In this document: one piece after another, positions 34,618 to 45,300 of the stretch
Numbering within the stretch: position 1 is the first letter of the stretch
Layout: every line of letters starts with the position of its first letter
Source of the DNA: Pseudomonas sp. v388
GTDB lineage: Bacteria; Pseudomonadota; Gammaproteobacteria; Pseudomonadales; Pseudomonadaceae
Assembly: GCF_003935425.1 (NCBI RefSeq)
Contig: NZ_RHQN01000009.1
Location: forward strand, 245,531-309,530
Direction: 5' to 3'
Length of the DNA: 64,000 nt
Notes under the pieces: generated by a model
What the model was told of the DNA's origin: nothing
Databases searched by the model: none
What the model saw: the letters and a program-made list of their open reading frames with translations, nothing else
Made by a program: the position numbers and the translations under genes

Positions 34618-35898
34618 ATGGTCCGCAACTCAACCACCTCTGTGGATAACACCAGGGCGTTGCACGCTGAGTCTGCACAGGCTTCGACGGAGCACGACGT
34701 CGCGCCAGCCTTGCTGCCGGCCACGGTGTTGCACAACGACGCTCAAGCCATCGCCGCCGCCCATAAACTGGCCGCATCGGCCCGCATTAACGCCGCTCAG
34801 CGCGATCAGCAAAGACAGCTGCCATGGGCGGAAATCGAGCAGTTCACCCGTAGCGGCCTGGGCAGCATTTCCATTCCCAAAGCCTACGGTGGACCGGGCG
34901 TATCGTTCGCGACCGTGGCCGAGGTGTTTCGCATCATATCCGCTGCCGATCCGGCGCTTGGACAGATCCCGCAGAACCAGTTCGGCATCCTCAACCTGAT
35001 CCTGGAAGCTGCCGACGAGCCGCAGAAAATCGCCCTGCTGCAAAGCGTTCTGCAAGGTTGGCGCATCGGGAACGCCGGCCCGGAACGCGGGACCCGCAAC
35101 ACCCTGGAACTCAAGGCCCGGCTGGTGGCAGACGGCGACCGCCTGTTGCTGAGCGGCCAAAAGTTCTACTCCACCGGTGCGCTGTTTGCCCATTGGGTTG
35201 CGGTCAAGGCGCTGGACGACCAGGGTCGGCAGGTCATGGCGTTCGTCAGACGCGGCACGCCTGGCTTGCGAATCGTCGACGACTGGTCCGGCTTCGGCCA
35301 GCGCACCACTGCCAGCGGCACCGTATTGCTCGATAACGTGCACGTCGATGCGCAGAACGTGATCGCCAACTGGCGACTGGCTTCGACCCCCAATATTCAG
35401 GGTGCCGTGTCGCAACTGATTCAGGCCGCCATCGACGCCGGTATCGCCCGCGCGGCCATCGATGACGCCATTACTTTCGTTCGTGAGCGCTCGCGACCCT
35501 GGATCGACGCCAAGGTCGAGCGCGCCGGTGACGATCCTTATGTGATCGCCGACATCGGCCGCCTCAAGCTCGATCTGCACGCCGCCGAAGCGCTGTTGCG
35601 CAAGGCTGCGCAAGTGGTGGATGACATCAACGCTCACCCTGTCGACGAAGACGCGGCCGCCCGCGCCTCCATCGCCGTGGCTCGGGCCAAGGTGCTGACC
35701 ACCGAAATTTCTCTTCAAGCCAGCGAAAAGCTGTTCGAGCTGGCCGGCAGCCGCGCCACCCTGGCCGAATTCAATCTGGACCGGCACTGGCGCAATGCAC
35801 GGGTGCACACCCTGCACGACCCGGTGCGCTGGAAATATCACGCCATCGGCGCCTGGCACCTCAACGGCACGCATCCCGCGCGGCATTCCTGGATCTGA
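34618..35898 (+). CDS. SfnB/DszC-like flavin oxidoreductase (acyl-CoA dehydrogenase fold), copy 1
   Basis: A 426-residue protein of the acyl-CoA dehydrogenase superfamily in the branch used for sulfur acquisition (SfnB, DszC). Marks are PWAEIEQFTRSGLGSISIPK, PQNQFGILNLILEA, GQKFYSTGALFAHW and the C-terminal LDRHWRNARVHTLHDPVRWK. Relatives use reduced flavin to oxidise sulfur compounds and are needed for growth on dimethyl sulfone or similar sources. An N-terminal extension of about 30 residues is not seen in the next gene. It opens a tight operon with a paralogue, a DmoA-like monooxygenase and metQNI. The exact substrate is not readable. Confidence 0.88.
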   Translation: MVRNSTTSVDNTRALHAESAQASTEHDVAPALLPATVLHNDAQAIAAAHKLAASARINAAQRDQQRQLPWAEIEQFTRSGLGSISIPKAYGGPGVSFATVAEVFRIISAADPALGQIPQNQFGILNLILEAADEPQKIALLQSVLQGWRIGNAGPERGTRNTLELKARLVADGDRLLLSGQKFYSTGALFAHWVAVKALDDQGRQVMAFVRRGTPGLRIVDDWSGFGQRTTASGTVLLDNVHVDAQNVIANWRLASTPNIQGAVSQLIQAAIDAGIARAAIDDAITFVRERSRPWIDAKVERAGDDPYVIADIGRLKLDLHAAEALLRKAAQVVDDINAHPVDEDAAARASIAVARAKVLTTEISLQASEKLFELAGSRATLAEFNLDRHWRNARVHTLHDPVRWKYHAIGAWHLNGTHPARHSWI

Positions 35899-35922
35899 AC
35901 CGGACCACTGGAGAAACACCCC

Positions 35923-37128
35923 ATGAGTTTTCCCCCACCGGCGCGGACAACCGCCGCCGTCATCACCAGTGACGCCCAGGCATTGCAGATCGCCGGCGAA
36001 CTGGCCGCCCGTTTCAGGACCGACAGCGCGCAGCGCGACCGCGAGCGGCGTCTGCCGCATACCGAGCTGGATCAGTTCAGCCAATCCGGGCTGTGGGGCA
36101 TCAGCGTGCCGAAAGCCTTCGGCGGCGCGGGCGTTTCCAACGTCACGCTGGCCAGGGTCATCGCCTTGATCGCCGAGGCCGATGCCTCGCTGGGGCAGAT
36201 TCCGCAAAATCATTTCTATGCACTGGAAGTGCTGCGTGTGAACGGCAGCCAGGCCCAGCAAGCGCGCCTGTACGCCGAGGTACTGGCCGGGCAACGCTTC
36301 GGCAACGCACTGGCCGAGCTGGGCACCAAGACCGCTCACGAGCGCACGACCCGCCTGAGCCGCGACGGCGACGGCTTGCGCATCAACGGCCGCAAGTTCT
36401 ACTCCACCGGCGCCCTTTATGCACAGCGTATTCCGACCTCAGTGGTCGATGAGCACGGTGTCCAGCATCTGGCGTTCGTGGCGCATGACAGCGACGGCCT
36501 GCGCGTGATCGACGACTGGAGCGGCTTCGGTCAGCGCACCACCGGCAGCGGCTCGGTGGTGTTCGATAACGTCTATGTCAGCGCCGACGATGTGATCCCC
36601 TTCCAGAGCGCGTTCGAACGGCCCACCACGGTCGGCCCGCTGGCGCAGATTCTTCACGCTGCCATCGACACCGGCATTGCCCGCGCAGCCTTTGAGGATG
36701 CGCTGACATTCGTGCGCACCCGCACCCGGCCCTGGATCGACTCGGGCCAGGAAAAGGCCATCGATGACCCGCTCACCCTGTACGGTTTCGGCAAGCTGAG
36801 CGTTCGCCTGTACGCCGCAGAGGCGTTGCTGGAACGCGCCGGCGAGCTGCTCGATATTGCCCAGGCCGACAGCACGGCCCAAACCGTTGCCGAGGCGTCC
36901 ATCGCGATTGCCGAAGCGCGAGCCATCAGCACGGAAATCTCCTTGGCCGCAGGCAGCACGTTGTTCGAACTGGCCGGCAGTCAATCGACGCTGGCCGAGC
37001 ACGGCCTTGACCGTCACTGGCGCAACGCCCGCGTACACACCTTGCACGACCCGGTTCGCTGGAAATACCACGCCATCGGCAATTACTACCTCAACGACAC
37101 CAAGCCCCCATTGCGAGGCACCCTCTGA
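35923..37128 (+). CDS. SfnB/DszC-like flavin oxidoreductase, copy 2
   Basis: A 401-residue paralogue of the preceding gene, 24 bases downstream. It shares the same ordered segments: LDQFSQSGLWGISVPKAFGG, PQNHFYALEVLRV, GRKFYSTGALYAQRI, IDDWSGFGQRTTGSGSVVF and LDRHWRNARVHTLHDPVRWK. The two are clearly homologous but well diverged, which points to an old tandem duplication with separate roles or a heteromer. The stop codon TGA overlaps the next ATG by one base. A role in organosulfur oxidation is inferred from family and operon. Confidence 0.88.
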   Translation: MSFPPPARTTAAVITSDAQALQIAGELAARFRTDSAQRDRERRLPHTELDQFSQSGLWGISVPKAFGGAGVSNVTLARVIALIAEADASLGQIPQNHFYALEVLRVNGSQAQQARLYAEVLAGQRFGNALAELGTKTAHERTTRLSRDGDGLRINGRKFYSTGALYAQRIPTSVVDEHGVQHLAFVAHDSDGLRVIDDWSGFGQRTTGSGSVVFDNVYVSADDVIPFQSAFERPTTVGPLAQILHAAIDTGIARAAFEDALTFVRTRTRPWIDSGQEKAIDDPLTLYGFGKLSVRLYAAEALLERAGELLDIAQADSTAQTVAEASIAIAEARAISTEISLAAGSTLFELAGSQSTLAEHGLDRHWRNARVHTLHDPVRWKYHAIGNYYLNDTKPPLRGTL

Positions 37129-38516
37129 TGGCCAAGAAAAAGATCCTGCTCAACGCGTTCAACATGAACTGCATCGGCCATATCAATCATGGTTTGTGGA
37201 CCCATCCGCGGGATAACTCCACGCAGTTCAACAACCTCGAATACTGGACCGATCTGGCGAAACTGCTGGAGCGTGGGCTGTTCGACGGCATGTTCATCGC
37301 CGACATCGTAGGCGTTTACGACATCTATCAAAACTCGGTAGACGTCACGCTCAAGGAGGCGATCCAGCTGCCAGTCAATGACCCGCTGTTGCTGGTGTCG
37401 GCCATGGCCGGCGTGACCCGCCACCTGGGTTTCGGCCTGACCGCCAACCTGACCTACGATGCGCCGTATCTGTTCGCCCGGCGCATGTCGACCCTCGATC
37501 ATCTGAGTCGTGGCCGGGTGGGCTGGAACATCGTCACCGGTTACCTGGACAGCGCTGCGCGAGCTATGGGCCTGAACGAACAGGTCGAGCACGACCGGCG
37601 TTATGACCAGGCCGACGAATATCTGGAGGTGCTGTACAAACTCTGGGAAGGCAGCTGGGAGGACGACGCGGTGATCAACGACCGCGAACAGCGGGTGTAC
37701 ACCCGGCCGGAGAAGGTTCACAAGGTCCGTCACGAAGGTGAGTTCTATAAGGTCGAGGGTTATCACCTGTGCGAACCGTCGCCGCAGCGCACGCCGGTGC
37801 TGTTTCAGGCAGGCAGCTCGGACCGGGGACTGGAGTTTGCCGGTCGGCACGCTGAATGCGTGTTCATCAGCGGCCAGAACAAGATCGCCACCAGGGAACA
37901 GGTCGACAAGGTGCGCGCCAGCGCGGTGCGGGCAGGTCGCAATCCACAAGACATCAAGGTGTTCATGGGCCTGAGCGTGGTGGTGGCAGCCACTGAAGAG
38001 CAGGCTCGCGAGAAATTTGCCGACTATTGCAGCCACGCCAGCGCCGAAGCGGGCCTGGCGCATTTTGCGGCGTCCACAGGCATCGACTTTGCCGACTATG
38101 AACTGGATGAACCGATCCAGTACGTCAAGAGCAACGCCATCCAGTCGGCCACCCGCAACCTGAAGAACAACGACTGGACACGGCGCAAGCTGCTGGAGCA
38201 GCACACGTTGGGCGGTCGCTACGTGACGATTATCGGCTCGCCGGAGCAGGTCGCTGACGAACTGGAATCCTGGGTCGAGGAAACCGGCCTGGACGGCTTC
38301 AACCTGACCCGCATCGTGACGCCGGAAAGCTATGAGGATTTCGTCGATCTGGTGGTCCCGGAGCTGCAACGCCGTGGCTCCTACAAGACCGCTTATGACC
38401 CGGGCACGTTGCGCAGCAAGCTGTTCCCGGAAGGCACCGACCGTCTGCCACCGCAGCATGCCGGTGCAAGTTATCGAATACACACGCCTACAGAAAAAAC
38501 ATCAGCCAGACAATAA
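37128..38516 (+). CDS. FMN-dependent monooxygenase, DmoA/NtaA family
   Basis: A 462-residue flavin monooxygenase. KILLNAFNMNCIGHINHGLW at the N-terminus, DLAKLLERGLFDGMFIADIV, STLDHLSRGRVGWNIVTGYL and PVLFQAGSSDRGLEFAGRHA closely follow the dimethyl-sulfide monooxygenase DmoA and its relatives, which need FMNH2 from a reductase partner. It is coupled to the SfnB-like gene upstream and lies 12 bases before metQ. It probably cleaves a C-S bond of a thioether or oxidised thioether, giving an aldehyde and a thiol. No flavin reductase gene lies in the operon. Confidence 0.88.
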   Translation: MAKKKILLNAFNMNCIGHINHGLWTHPRDNSTQFNNLEYWTDLAKLLERGLFDGMFIADIVGVYDIYQNSVDVTLKEAIQLPVNDPLLLVSAMAGVTRHLGFGLTANLTYDAPYLFARRMSTLDHLSRGRVGWNIVTGYLDSAARAMGLNEQVEHDRRYDQADEYLEVLYKLWEGSWEDDAVINDREQRVYTRPEKVHKVRHEGEFYKVEGYHLCEPSPQRTPVLFQAGSSDRGLEFAGRHAECVFISGQNKIATREQVDKVRASAVRAGRNPQDIKVFMGLSVVVAATEEQAREKFADYCSHASAEAGLAHFAASTGIDFADYELDEPIQYVKSNAIQSATRNLKNNDWTRRKLLEQHTLGGRYVTIIGSPEQVADELESWVEETGLDGFNLTRIVTPESYEDFVDLVVPELQRRGSYKTAYDPGTLRSKLFPEGTDRLPPQHAGASYRIHTPTEKTSARQ

Positions 38517-38528
38517 CGGACCGCCATC

Positions 38529-39317
38529 ATGACCAAATCACTCGTTGCCCTGGCCCTCGGCCTGTTGACCCTCACCGCCCACGCCGCCGACGCACCCTTG
38601 AAGGTCGGCACCACTGCGGCGTTTGCCATTCCGCTTGAAGCAGCAGTGGAAGAAGCCGGCAAGCAAGGCCTGAAAGTCGAACTGGTGGAGTTCACCGACT
38701 GGATCGCGCCGAACGTCACCCTTGCCGCCGGTGACATCGACGTGAATTACTTCCAGCACATCCCGTTCCTGACCAACGCCAACGAAGCGGCCGGTTTTGG
38801 GCTGGTGCCTTACGCGCCGGGCATCATCAACAATGTCGGGCTGTACTCCAAAAAGTACAAAAGCTTCGACGAGCTGCCCACCGGCGCCACAGTCGCCATC
38901 GCCAACGACCCGATCAACAGCGGTCGCGGCCTGCAACTGCTCGCCAAGGCCGGACTGATCACGCTCAAGGACGGCGTGGGCTACAAGGCGACCGAAGACG
39001 ACATCACCGCCAACCCCAAGAAACTCAAGCTGATCCAGGTGGAAGCGGTGCAACTGGTGCGCGCCTATGATGATGCCGATCTGGTGCAGGGCTACCCGGC
39101 CTATATCCGCCTGGCCAAGACTTTCCCCGCCGAGTCGGCGATCCTGTTCGACGGCCTGGACCACCCTGAGTACGTGATTCAGTTCGTGATCAAGCCCGAG
39201 AAGAAAAACGACCCGCGCCTGGCCAGATTCGTCGATATCTACCAGCACTCGCCGGTGGTCCGCGCCTCGCTGGACAAGGTCAACGGCACCCTCTACCAGG
39301 CAGGCTGGAAACAATGA
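38529..39317 (+). CDS. metQ: MetQ-type binding protein of the organosulfur operon
   Basis: A 262-residue NlpA/MetQ family protein. The signal peptide ([18 protein letters not shown]) lacks a lipobox cysteine, so the protein should be soluble in the periplasm, unlike E. coli MetQ. Family segments are [57 protein letters not shown] and [18 protein letters not shown]. Members bind methionine or related thioethers. It is followed directly by metN and metI, and preceded by oxidative sulfur genes. So its ligand may be a methionine derivative or another organosulfur compound. Confidence 0.9.
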   Translation: MTKSLVALALGLLTLTAHAADAPLKVGTTAAFAIPLEAAVEEAGKQGLKVELVEFTDWIAPNVTLAAGDIDVNYFQHIPFLTNANEAAGFGLVPYAPGIINNVGLYSKKYKSFDELPTGATVAIANDPINSGRGLQLLAKAGLITLKDGVGYKATEDDITANPKKLKLIQVEAVQLVRAYDDADLVQGYPAYIRLAKTFPAESAILFDGLDHPEYVIQFVIKPEKKNDPRLARFVDIYQHSPVVRASLDKVNGTLYQAGWKQ

Positions 39318-40444
39318 ACGCGTCCGCGCAACGGCAGTTGCCGCTGGAACCGCAGAGCAGCGGCATCGAGGCACAGCACACCGAACTGCATCCGGACCTG
39401 AACCGTGCCCACGTGCGCTTCGTCAGCCTGGGCAAAACCTACGAAGGCCGCCAGGGTCCGGTGCAAGCGCTGGGCAATATCGACCTGGCGATCCAGCGCG
39501 GAGAGATCTTCGGCATCATCGGTCGCAGTGGCGCGGGAAAATCCTCGCTGATCCGCACCATCAATCGTCTGGAGCAACCCAGCAGCGGCCGGGTGCTGAT
39601 CGATCAGGTGGACATTGCCGAGTTCAACGAAGACAAGCTGGTGGAGCTGCGCCGCCGCATTGGCATGATCTTTCAGCACTTCAACCTGATGTCGGCCAGG
39701 ACCGTATGGCAGAACGTCGAACTGCCGCTCAAGGTGGCCGGCGTGCCCAAGGCGCAACGGCAGCGCAAAGTGGCGGAATTGCTGGAACTGGTGGGCCTGA
39801 AGGACAAGCACAAGGCCTACCCGGCGCAGCTTTCCGGCGGGCAGAAGCAGCGGGTCGGGATTGCCAGGGCGCTGGTGCATGATCCGGCGATTCTGCTGTG
39901 CGACGAAGCCACTTCCGCGCTGGACCCGGAAACCACCCAATCGATTCTCGGCCTGCTGCGCGAGATCAACCAGCGCCTGGGGCTGACCATCGTGCTGATC
40001 ACCCATGAAATGGCGGTGATCCGCGATATCTGCCACCGCGTCGTGGTGCTGGAACAGGGCCAGGTCGTCGAGCAAGGCGCGGTATGGCAGGTCTTCGGCG
40101 ACCCGCATCATCAGGTCAGCAAGACCCTGTTGGCGCCGCTGCAACTGGGCCTGCCGCAAGAGTTGGCGGCGCGCCTGACCGCACAGCCTCTGGCGCCGGA
40201 AGCGACGCTGCTGCTGGATGTGCACTTCACCGGCGCCAGCGGCGAAGAGCCTGATCTGGCGGCGCTGTTCGCGGCCTTGGGCGGCAAGGTGAAGCTGCTG
40301 CAGGGCGGTGTCGAGCGCATTCAGGATCGCGCCATCGGGCATTTGATCCTCTCGGTGGCGGGCTCGCCGCACAACCGCGACGAACTGTTGGCCCGCGCCC
40401 TTACTCAGGCGCCGCGTGTGGAGGTATTGGGTTATGTGGCTTGA
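39314..40444 (+). CDS. metN: MetN-type ABC ATPase with C-terminal NIL domain
   Basis: A 376-residue ABC ATPase. Walker A is GRSGAGKSS, the Q-loop [10 protein letters not shown], the signature [10 protein letters not shown], Walker [13 protein letters not shown] and the H-loop LITHEM. The last 100 residues ([20 protein letters not shown] onward) fit the NIL/ACT-like domain by which methionine inhibits MetNI from inside. An N-terminal extension of about 30 residues precedes the core. Coupled to metQ by ATGA and to metI by an 11-base overlap. Confidence 0.93.
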   Translation: MNASAQRQLPLEPQSSGIEAQHTELHPDLNRAHVRFVSLGKTYEGRQGPVQALGNIDLAIQRGEIFGIIGRSGAGKSSLIRTINRLEQPSSGRVLIDQVDIAEFNEDKLVELRRRIGMIFQHFNLMSARTVWQNVELPLKVAGVPKAQRQRKVAELLELVGLKDKHKAYPAQLSGGQKQRVGIARALVHDPAILLCDEATSALDPETTQSILGLLREINQRLGLTIVLITHEMAVIRDICHRVVVLEQGQVVEQGAVWQVFGDPHHQVSKTLLAPLQLGLPQELAARLTAQPLAPEATLLLDVHFTGASGEEPDLAALFAALGGKVKLLQGGVERIQDRAIGHLILSVAGSPHNRDELLARALTQAPRVEVLGYVA

Positions 40445-41078
40445 TCGTTTGATTCAAGGAACCATCGACACCTTTCTGATGGTTGGCGTGTCGTCGTTGA
40501 TCGCCCTGCTGCTGGGCATTCCGCTGGCGGTGATTCTGGTTACCAGCTCCAAAGGCGGGATTTTCGAAGCGCCGGCCGTCAATCGGGTACTGGGCGGGTT
40601 CGTGAACCTGTTCCGCTCGATTCCCTTCCTGATCCTCATGGTCGCGCTGATCCCCTTTACCCGGATGATCGTCGGCACCACCTATGGCGTCTGGGCGGCA
40701 GTCGTGCCGTTGACCATCGCCGCTACGCCGTTCTTTGCGCGGATCGCCGAGGTCAGCCTGCGGGAAGTGGATCACGGCTTGATCGAAGCGGCACAGGCCA
40801 TGGGTTGCCGTCGCTGGCACATCGTCTGGCACGTGCTGTTGCCCGAAGCGCTGCCGGGTATCGTCGGCGGCTTTACGATCACGTTGGTGACGATGATCAA
40901 CTCTTCGGCCATGGCCGGTGCCATTGGAGCCGGTGGCCTGGGCGACATTGCCTATCGCTACGGTTATCAGCGTTTCGACACGCAGATCATGCTGACGGTG
41001 ATCGTGCTACTGGTGGTACTGGTCGCCGTGGTGCAACTGGGCGGTGATCGACTGGCGCGCAGCCTGAACAAGCGCTGA
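40434..41078 (+). CDS. metI: MetI-type ABC permease
   Basis: A 214-residue permease with five membrane segments. [20 protein letters not shown] is the EAA loop docking to MetN, and [20 protein letters not shown] with [12 protein letters not shown] is the end characteristic of MetI. The ATG at 40434 has GGAGG at 9 bases and overlaps metN; an earlier in-frame Met at 40416 adds six residues without a better site. It closes the transporter part of the organosulfur operon. Confidence 0.93.
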   Translation: MWLDRLIQGTIDTFLMVGVSSLIALLLGIPLAVILVTSSKGGIFEAPAVNRVLGGFVNLFRSIPFLILMVALIPFTRMIVGTTYGVWAAVVPLTIAATPFFARIAEVSLREVDHGLIEAAQAMGCRRWHIVWHVLLPEALPGIVGGFTITLVTMINSSAMAGAIGAGGLGDIAYRYGYQRFDTQIMLTVIVLLVVLVAVVQLGGDRLARSLNKR

Positions 41079-41124
41079 CCGGAGCGAGGTATAGTGGCGC
41101 TACTCCCGGACCGGACCGCCATCG

Positions 41125-41751
41125 ATGAAACTCGACCCGCAAACCCTTGCCCAGATCACCACCACTACCGTCGGCCACTACGACCGGGTGGCCGACGAGT
41201 TTCGTGAAGGCACCCGGGACCACGACGTCAGCCAGAACATCGACGCCCTGCTGCGGCACATCGAGTCGCCCGCGCCGTTGCAGATTCTGGATTTTGGCTG
41301 CGGGCCGGGTCGTGATCTCAAGACGTTTACGGCGATGGGGCACGTTGCAGTGGGTCTTGACGGTTCCCGGCGGTTTGCCGAGATGGCCCGTGCCGAAACC
41401 GGCTGCGAGGTGTGGCAGCAGAATTTCCTGGAGCTGGACCTGCCGGCCGAGCGCTTCGACGGGATCTTCGCCAATGCCGTGCTGTTTCACATACCGCGCC
41501 AGGAACTGCCCCGCGTTCTGCGCCAGCTGCACGCCACCCTGAAAACCGGCGGCGTGCTGTTCAGCTCCAACCCGCGTGGTCGTAATCAGGAAGGCTGGAA
41601 CGGCGAGCGCTACGGCTCGTACCACGACCTGGACGCCTGGCGCGAGTTGCTGATCGAAGCGGGTTTCGTCGAGCTGGAACATTATTACCGACCAGCCGGG
41701 TTGCCGAGGGATCAACAACCGTGGCTGGCCAGCGTCTGGCGCCGCGGCTAG
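41125..41751 (+). CDS. Class I SAM-dependent methyltransferase
   Basis: A 208-residue cytosolic protein with motif I ILDFGCGPGRDLKTF, the acidic VGLDGSRRFAEMA and FDGIFANAVLFHIP as motifs II and III. The fold is that of small-molecule methyltransferases. It begins 46 bases after metI and could be the last gene of the same operon. A link to sulfur metabolism, for example methylation of a thiol, is only inferred from position. No substrate can be named. Confidence 0.85.
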   Translation: MKLDPQTLAQITTTTVGHYDRVADEFREGTRDHDVSQNIDALLRHIESPAPLQILDFGCGPGRDLKTFTAMGHVAVGLDGSRRFAEMARAETGCEVWQQNFLELDLPAERFDGIFANAVLFHIPRQELPRVLRQLHATLKTGGVLFSSNPRGRNQEGWNGERYGSYHDLDAWRELLIEAGFVELEHYYRPAGLPRDQQPWLASVWRRG

Positions 41752-41769
41752 ACCCACGCAAGCGTCCTT

Positions 41770-41796
41770 CCGCCAGCAAGCTGGCTCTTACAAAAC
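41770..41796. repeat. Partial REP-like element
   Basis: TTCCGCCAGCAAGCTGGCTC is a close variant of the Pseudomonas repeat TTCGCCAGCAAGCTGGCTCC, with inner arms GCCAGC/GCTGGC. It lies in the 123-base gap after the methyltransferase gene. Confidence 0.5.
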
Positions 41797-41874
41797 GCTT
41801 GACCCGTTGCTGGCGGTACGATTGCGTGCGTCCTGTGCTGTCTGAGCACTTAATGATCAAAGGACGATCACGAC

Positions 41875-42318
41875 ATGCAATTGATCAAGAACGGAAACTT
41901 CAGCCATGGCTTCAAGAGCTGGCAAGGCCCGGAGGGTTTCAAGCCGGACTTCCAGCCTCACGGCAACGGGCAGAGCCTGCGCCTGCCCGCCGGGACACTC
42001 ATCAGCCAGTCGCTGCCGGACCTGCCGGGCAAAACCCTGCGTATCGAATTCGACGTAAGAAGCGCTGACCCTCTGATTCCAGAGGCAAGGTTCACTGTCA
42101 GTGTCGGCGGCTTTACGGCCGACGGCACGGCTCAGGTTTCACCCATACCGGGCATGGCGACACGGGACTGGCAGCGACTGTCCGTGAGGCTCTACTTCCT
42201 GGAAGCGCTAAGCCTCTGTTTTATCAACGTCACGACCCCGCGCCCCGCCGATGCTCAAGGTGAGCTCGGCCCCGTGCGATTCGCCGATTTCACACTGACG
42301 CAAGAAGAGCCGTCCTGA
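41875..42318 (+). CDS. Small beta-rich protein, carbohydrate-binding-module-like
   Basis: A 147-residue protein of unknown function. It starts MQLIKNGNFSHGFKSWQ, the opening seen in galactose-binding-like and CBM4/9-type beta-sandwich domains, and continues with alternating strands (LRIEFDVRSADPLIPEARFT, LSVRLYFLEALSLCFINVT). There is no signal peptide, so it would be cytosolic unless exported by another route. The end overlaps a hairpin shared with the convergent efflux operon. The fold call is by pattern only. Confidence 0.6.
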   Translation: MQLIKNGNFSHGFKSWQGPEGFKPDFQPHGNGQSLRLPAGTLISQSLPDLPGKTLRIEFDVRSADPLIPEARFTVSVGGFTADGTAQVSPIPGMATRDWQRLSVRLYFLEALSLCFINVTTPRPADAQGELGPVRFADFTLTQEEPS

Positions 42319-42333
42319 TGCAGAACGGCTCTT
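42305..42333. terminator. Hairpin between convergent genes
   Basis: AAGAGCCGT and ACGGCTCTT form a perfect 9-bp stem with an 11-base loop that contains the stop codon of the upstream gene. There is no long T-run on either side, so strength is uncertain. Confidence 0.6.
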
Positions 42334-42338
42334 AAGGC

Positions 42339-45300
42339 TCAACGGATCGGCGGGGCGTGCAAGCCTTGGTCTTCGCCATCGGACCTGGCATCGCGACGCT
42401 CTTTATCCGACGGTTCCTTGATCCGGTACCAGGCCACATACAACGCCGGCAGGAACAACAGGGTCAGCAGCGTGGCGATGACGATGCCGCCGATCATCGC
42501 GTAAGCCATCGGCCCCCAGAACACTTCGCGTGCGATGGGAATCATGCCCAGGCTCGCCGCTGCCGCCGTCAGCAGAATCGGGCGGCGGCGGTGTTCGGTA
42601 GCCTCGACCACCGCATCCCACGGCAGATAACCGGCGCGCTCATAAGCGTCGATCTGGGTCACCAGAATCACCGAGTTGCGGATGATGATGCCGATCAGCG
42701 CCAGTACGCCGAGAATCGCCACAAAACCCAGCGGCGTGCCGGTCGGGATCAGCGCCAGCACCACACCAATCAAGCCCAGCGGCGCAACGCTGGCCACCAG
42801 AAACATCTTCTGCACACTGTGCAGCTGGATCATCAGGAACGTCGCCATCAGAAACAGCATCAGCGGCAGCACCTGCGCAATCGGGCCCTGGGCCTTGCCG
42901 CTCTCTTCCACGGTCCCGCCGGTGGCAACCTTGTAGCCGGCAGGCAAGCCTGACGCGAATTTCTCGATCTGCGGCTTCAGCTCCGCGACCAGGTCGGTGG
43001 GCTGCATGTCGTCCCGCACCGCGCCCTTCACGGTAATGGTCGGCTTGCGATCACGCCGCCAGACCAGCGGCTGCTCCAGTTCATAACCCACATTGGCAAA
43101 CGCCAGCAGCGGAATCGACGTGCCACTGGGCGTGACGATCTGCAGGTTCTGCAGGGTTTCCGGCGTGCCACGCTCGGCTTCCTCGGCGCGCCCTACCACG
43201 TTGATCAGATAGATATCGTCGCGCACCTGGGTCACGGCGGAGCCACTGACCACGCTGTTCATCAGCTGGGCCACGTCCTCGGAAGACAGCCCCAGTTGCC
43301 GCGCCTTGTCCTGATTGATATCGATGCGCAACACCTTGCCCGGCTCGTTCCAGTCATAGATGACTTCGCCGACGTGCGGGTTGTTGTCCAGCAGGGTTGC
43401 CAGCTCGATGGCGTGCTGGCGCACCTTGTCGATGTCCTTGCCGCTGACCCGGTACTGAATCGGACGCCCGACCGGCGGCCCCATTTCCAGCGGCTGGACG
43501 AACGAGCCGATGCCGACGAAATCGTCGCGCAAGCGCTTCTGCAAACGCTCGGTCAGCGCACCACGGGATTCCAGGCCTTTGCTGACGATCACCAACTGGG
43601 CATAGAACGGGTTCTGCAATTGCTGGTCCAGCGGCAGGTAGAAACGCAGCGCGCCCTGACCGATGTAGGTGCTCCAGCGTTCGATGTCCGGATCGTCCTT
43701 GATGCTGGCCTCGAAGCGATCCACCACCTTGCGCGTCTCATTGATCGAAGCGTTCTGCGGCAGGTTGATATCGACAAGGATTTCCGGGCGATCCGAGGCC
43801 GGGAAGAACTGGTTCTGCACGAAGCGCATCGAAAACAGCGCGGCGGCGAACAGCAATAACGTAATGCCGATCGCCAGCCAGCGATGACGCATGGCCCACA
43901 GCATGCTGCCGTTGAAGCTGCGGGCGATACGCCCCGGCTTCTCCGACTTCTTCTTGATGTTGCTGCTCAGGATATGCACACCGATCACCGGCGCGAACAG
44001 CACGGCTACCAGCCAGGACACGAGCATCGCCACGGCAATCACCGCGAACAGCGTGAAGGTGTATTCCCCGGCCGAGCTGGCGTTCAGGCCGATGGGCACG
44101 AATCCGGCCACGGTCACCAGCGTGCCGGTCAGCATCGGGAACGCGGTCGAGGTGTAGGCGTATGTCGCGGCCTGCTCTTTGGTTTCGCCCAGCTCCAGGC
44201 GGGTGACCATCATCTCCACGGTAATCATCGCGTCGTCGACCAGCAGGCCCAAGGCGATGATCAGCGCGCCGAGGGAAATCCGCTGCATGGTGATGCCGCT
44301 GTACTCCATGAACACGAAGACCATGGCCAGCACCAGCGGGATCGAACACGCCACCACCAGCCCGGCGCGCACGCCGAGGCTGACAAAGCTGACCACCAGG
44401 ACGATGACGACGGCCTCGAACAGCGCACTGGTAAAGCCGCCGACGGCCTTGTCCACCACTTCGGCCTGATCCGACACCTTGTGCACGCCGACGCCCACCG
44501 GCAGGTTGGCGGTCGAAGCGTCCATGCGCTCATGCAGCGCCTTGCCGAAGCTCTGGATATTGCCGCCATCCTTCATGGCGATGGCCAGGCCAATGGCCGG
44601 CTTGCCGTTGTAACGAAACATCGGCGCCGGCGGGTCGGTGAAGCCGCGCTGAATCTCAGCGATATCGCTGAGGCGATAAAAACGGTCGTTCAGGCGCAGG
44701 TTGACCGCTGCCAGATCCTTTTCCGACGCGAACTGCCCGGAGGTACGCACTGAGATCCGCTCCGGTCCGGCCTCGATGACGCCGGCCGGGGTCACGGCGT
44801 TCTGGGATTGCAGGCTCTGCACCACCTGGCGCTGATCCAGGCCGAGGGCCGCCAGCTTGCGGGTCGAGAAGTTGAGGTAGATCACTTCATCCTGCTGGCC
44901 GATCATCTCGACCTTGCCCAACCCCGGCACCTCACGAATCTCGGCGCGCACCTGCTCGACGTAATCGCGCAGCTGGCGCATGGAAAAACCGTCGGCGGTG
45001 AACGCGTAGATCGAGCCATAGACGTCGCCGAACTCGTCGTTGAACGACGGGCCCTGCAGGCCCTGCGGAAACTGCCCGCGAATGTCATCGACCTTCTTGC
45101 GCACCTGGTACCAGATTTCCGGAATGGCTTGGGCATCGGTGGTATCGCGCAGGAACACCATGATGGTGGACTCGCCGGGCCGGGTGTAACTCTTGACGTA
45201 ATCCAGCGAGTCCAGCTCTTCGAGCTTCTTCTCGATCCGGTCGGTGACCTGTTCCAGGGTTTCATCTACCGTGGCGCCCGGCCAGCGAGTCTGGATGACC

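Noticed and set aside
34630-36339. 569-codon open frame on the minus strand opposite the SfnB-like pair
   Set aside because: Crosses two well supported genes and their junction; no recognisable protein.
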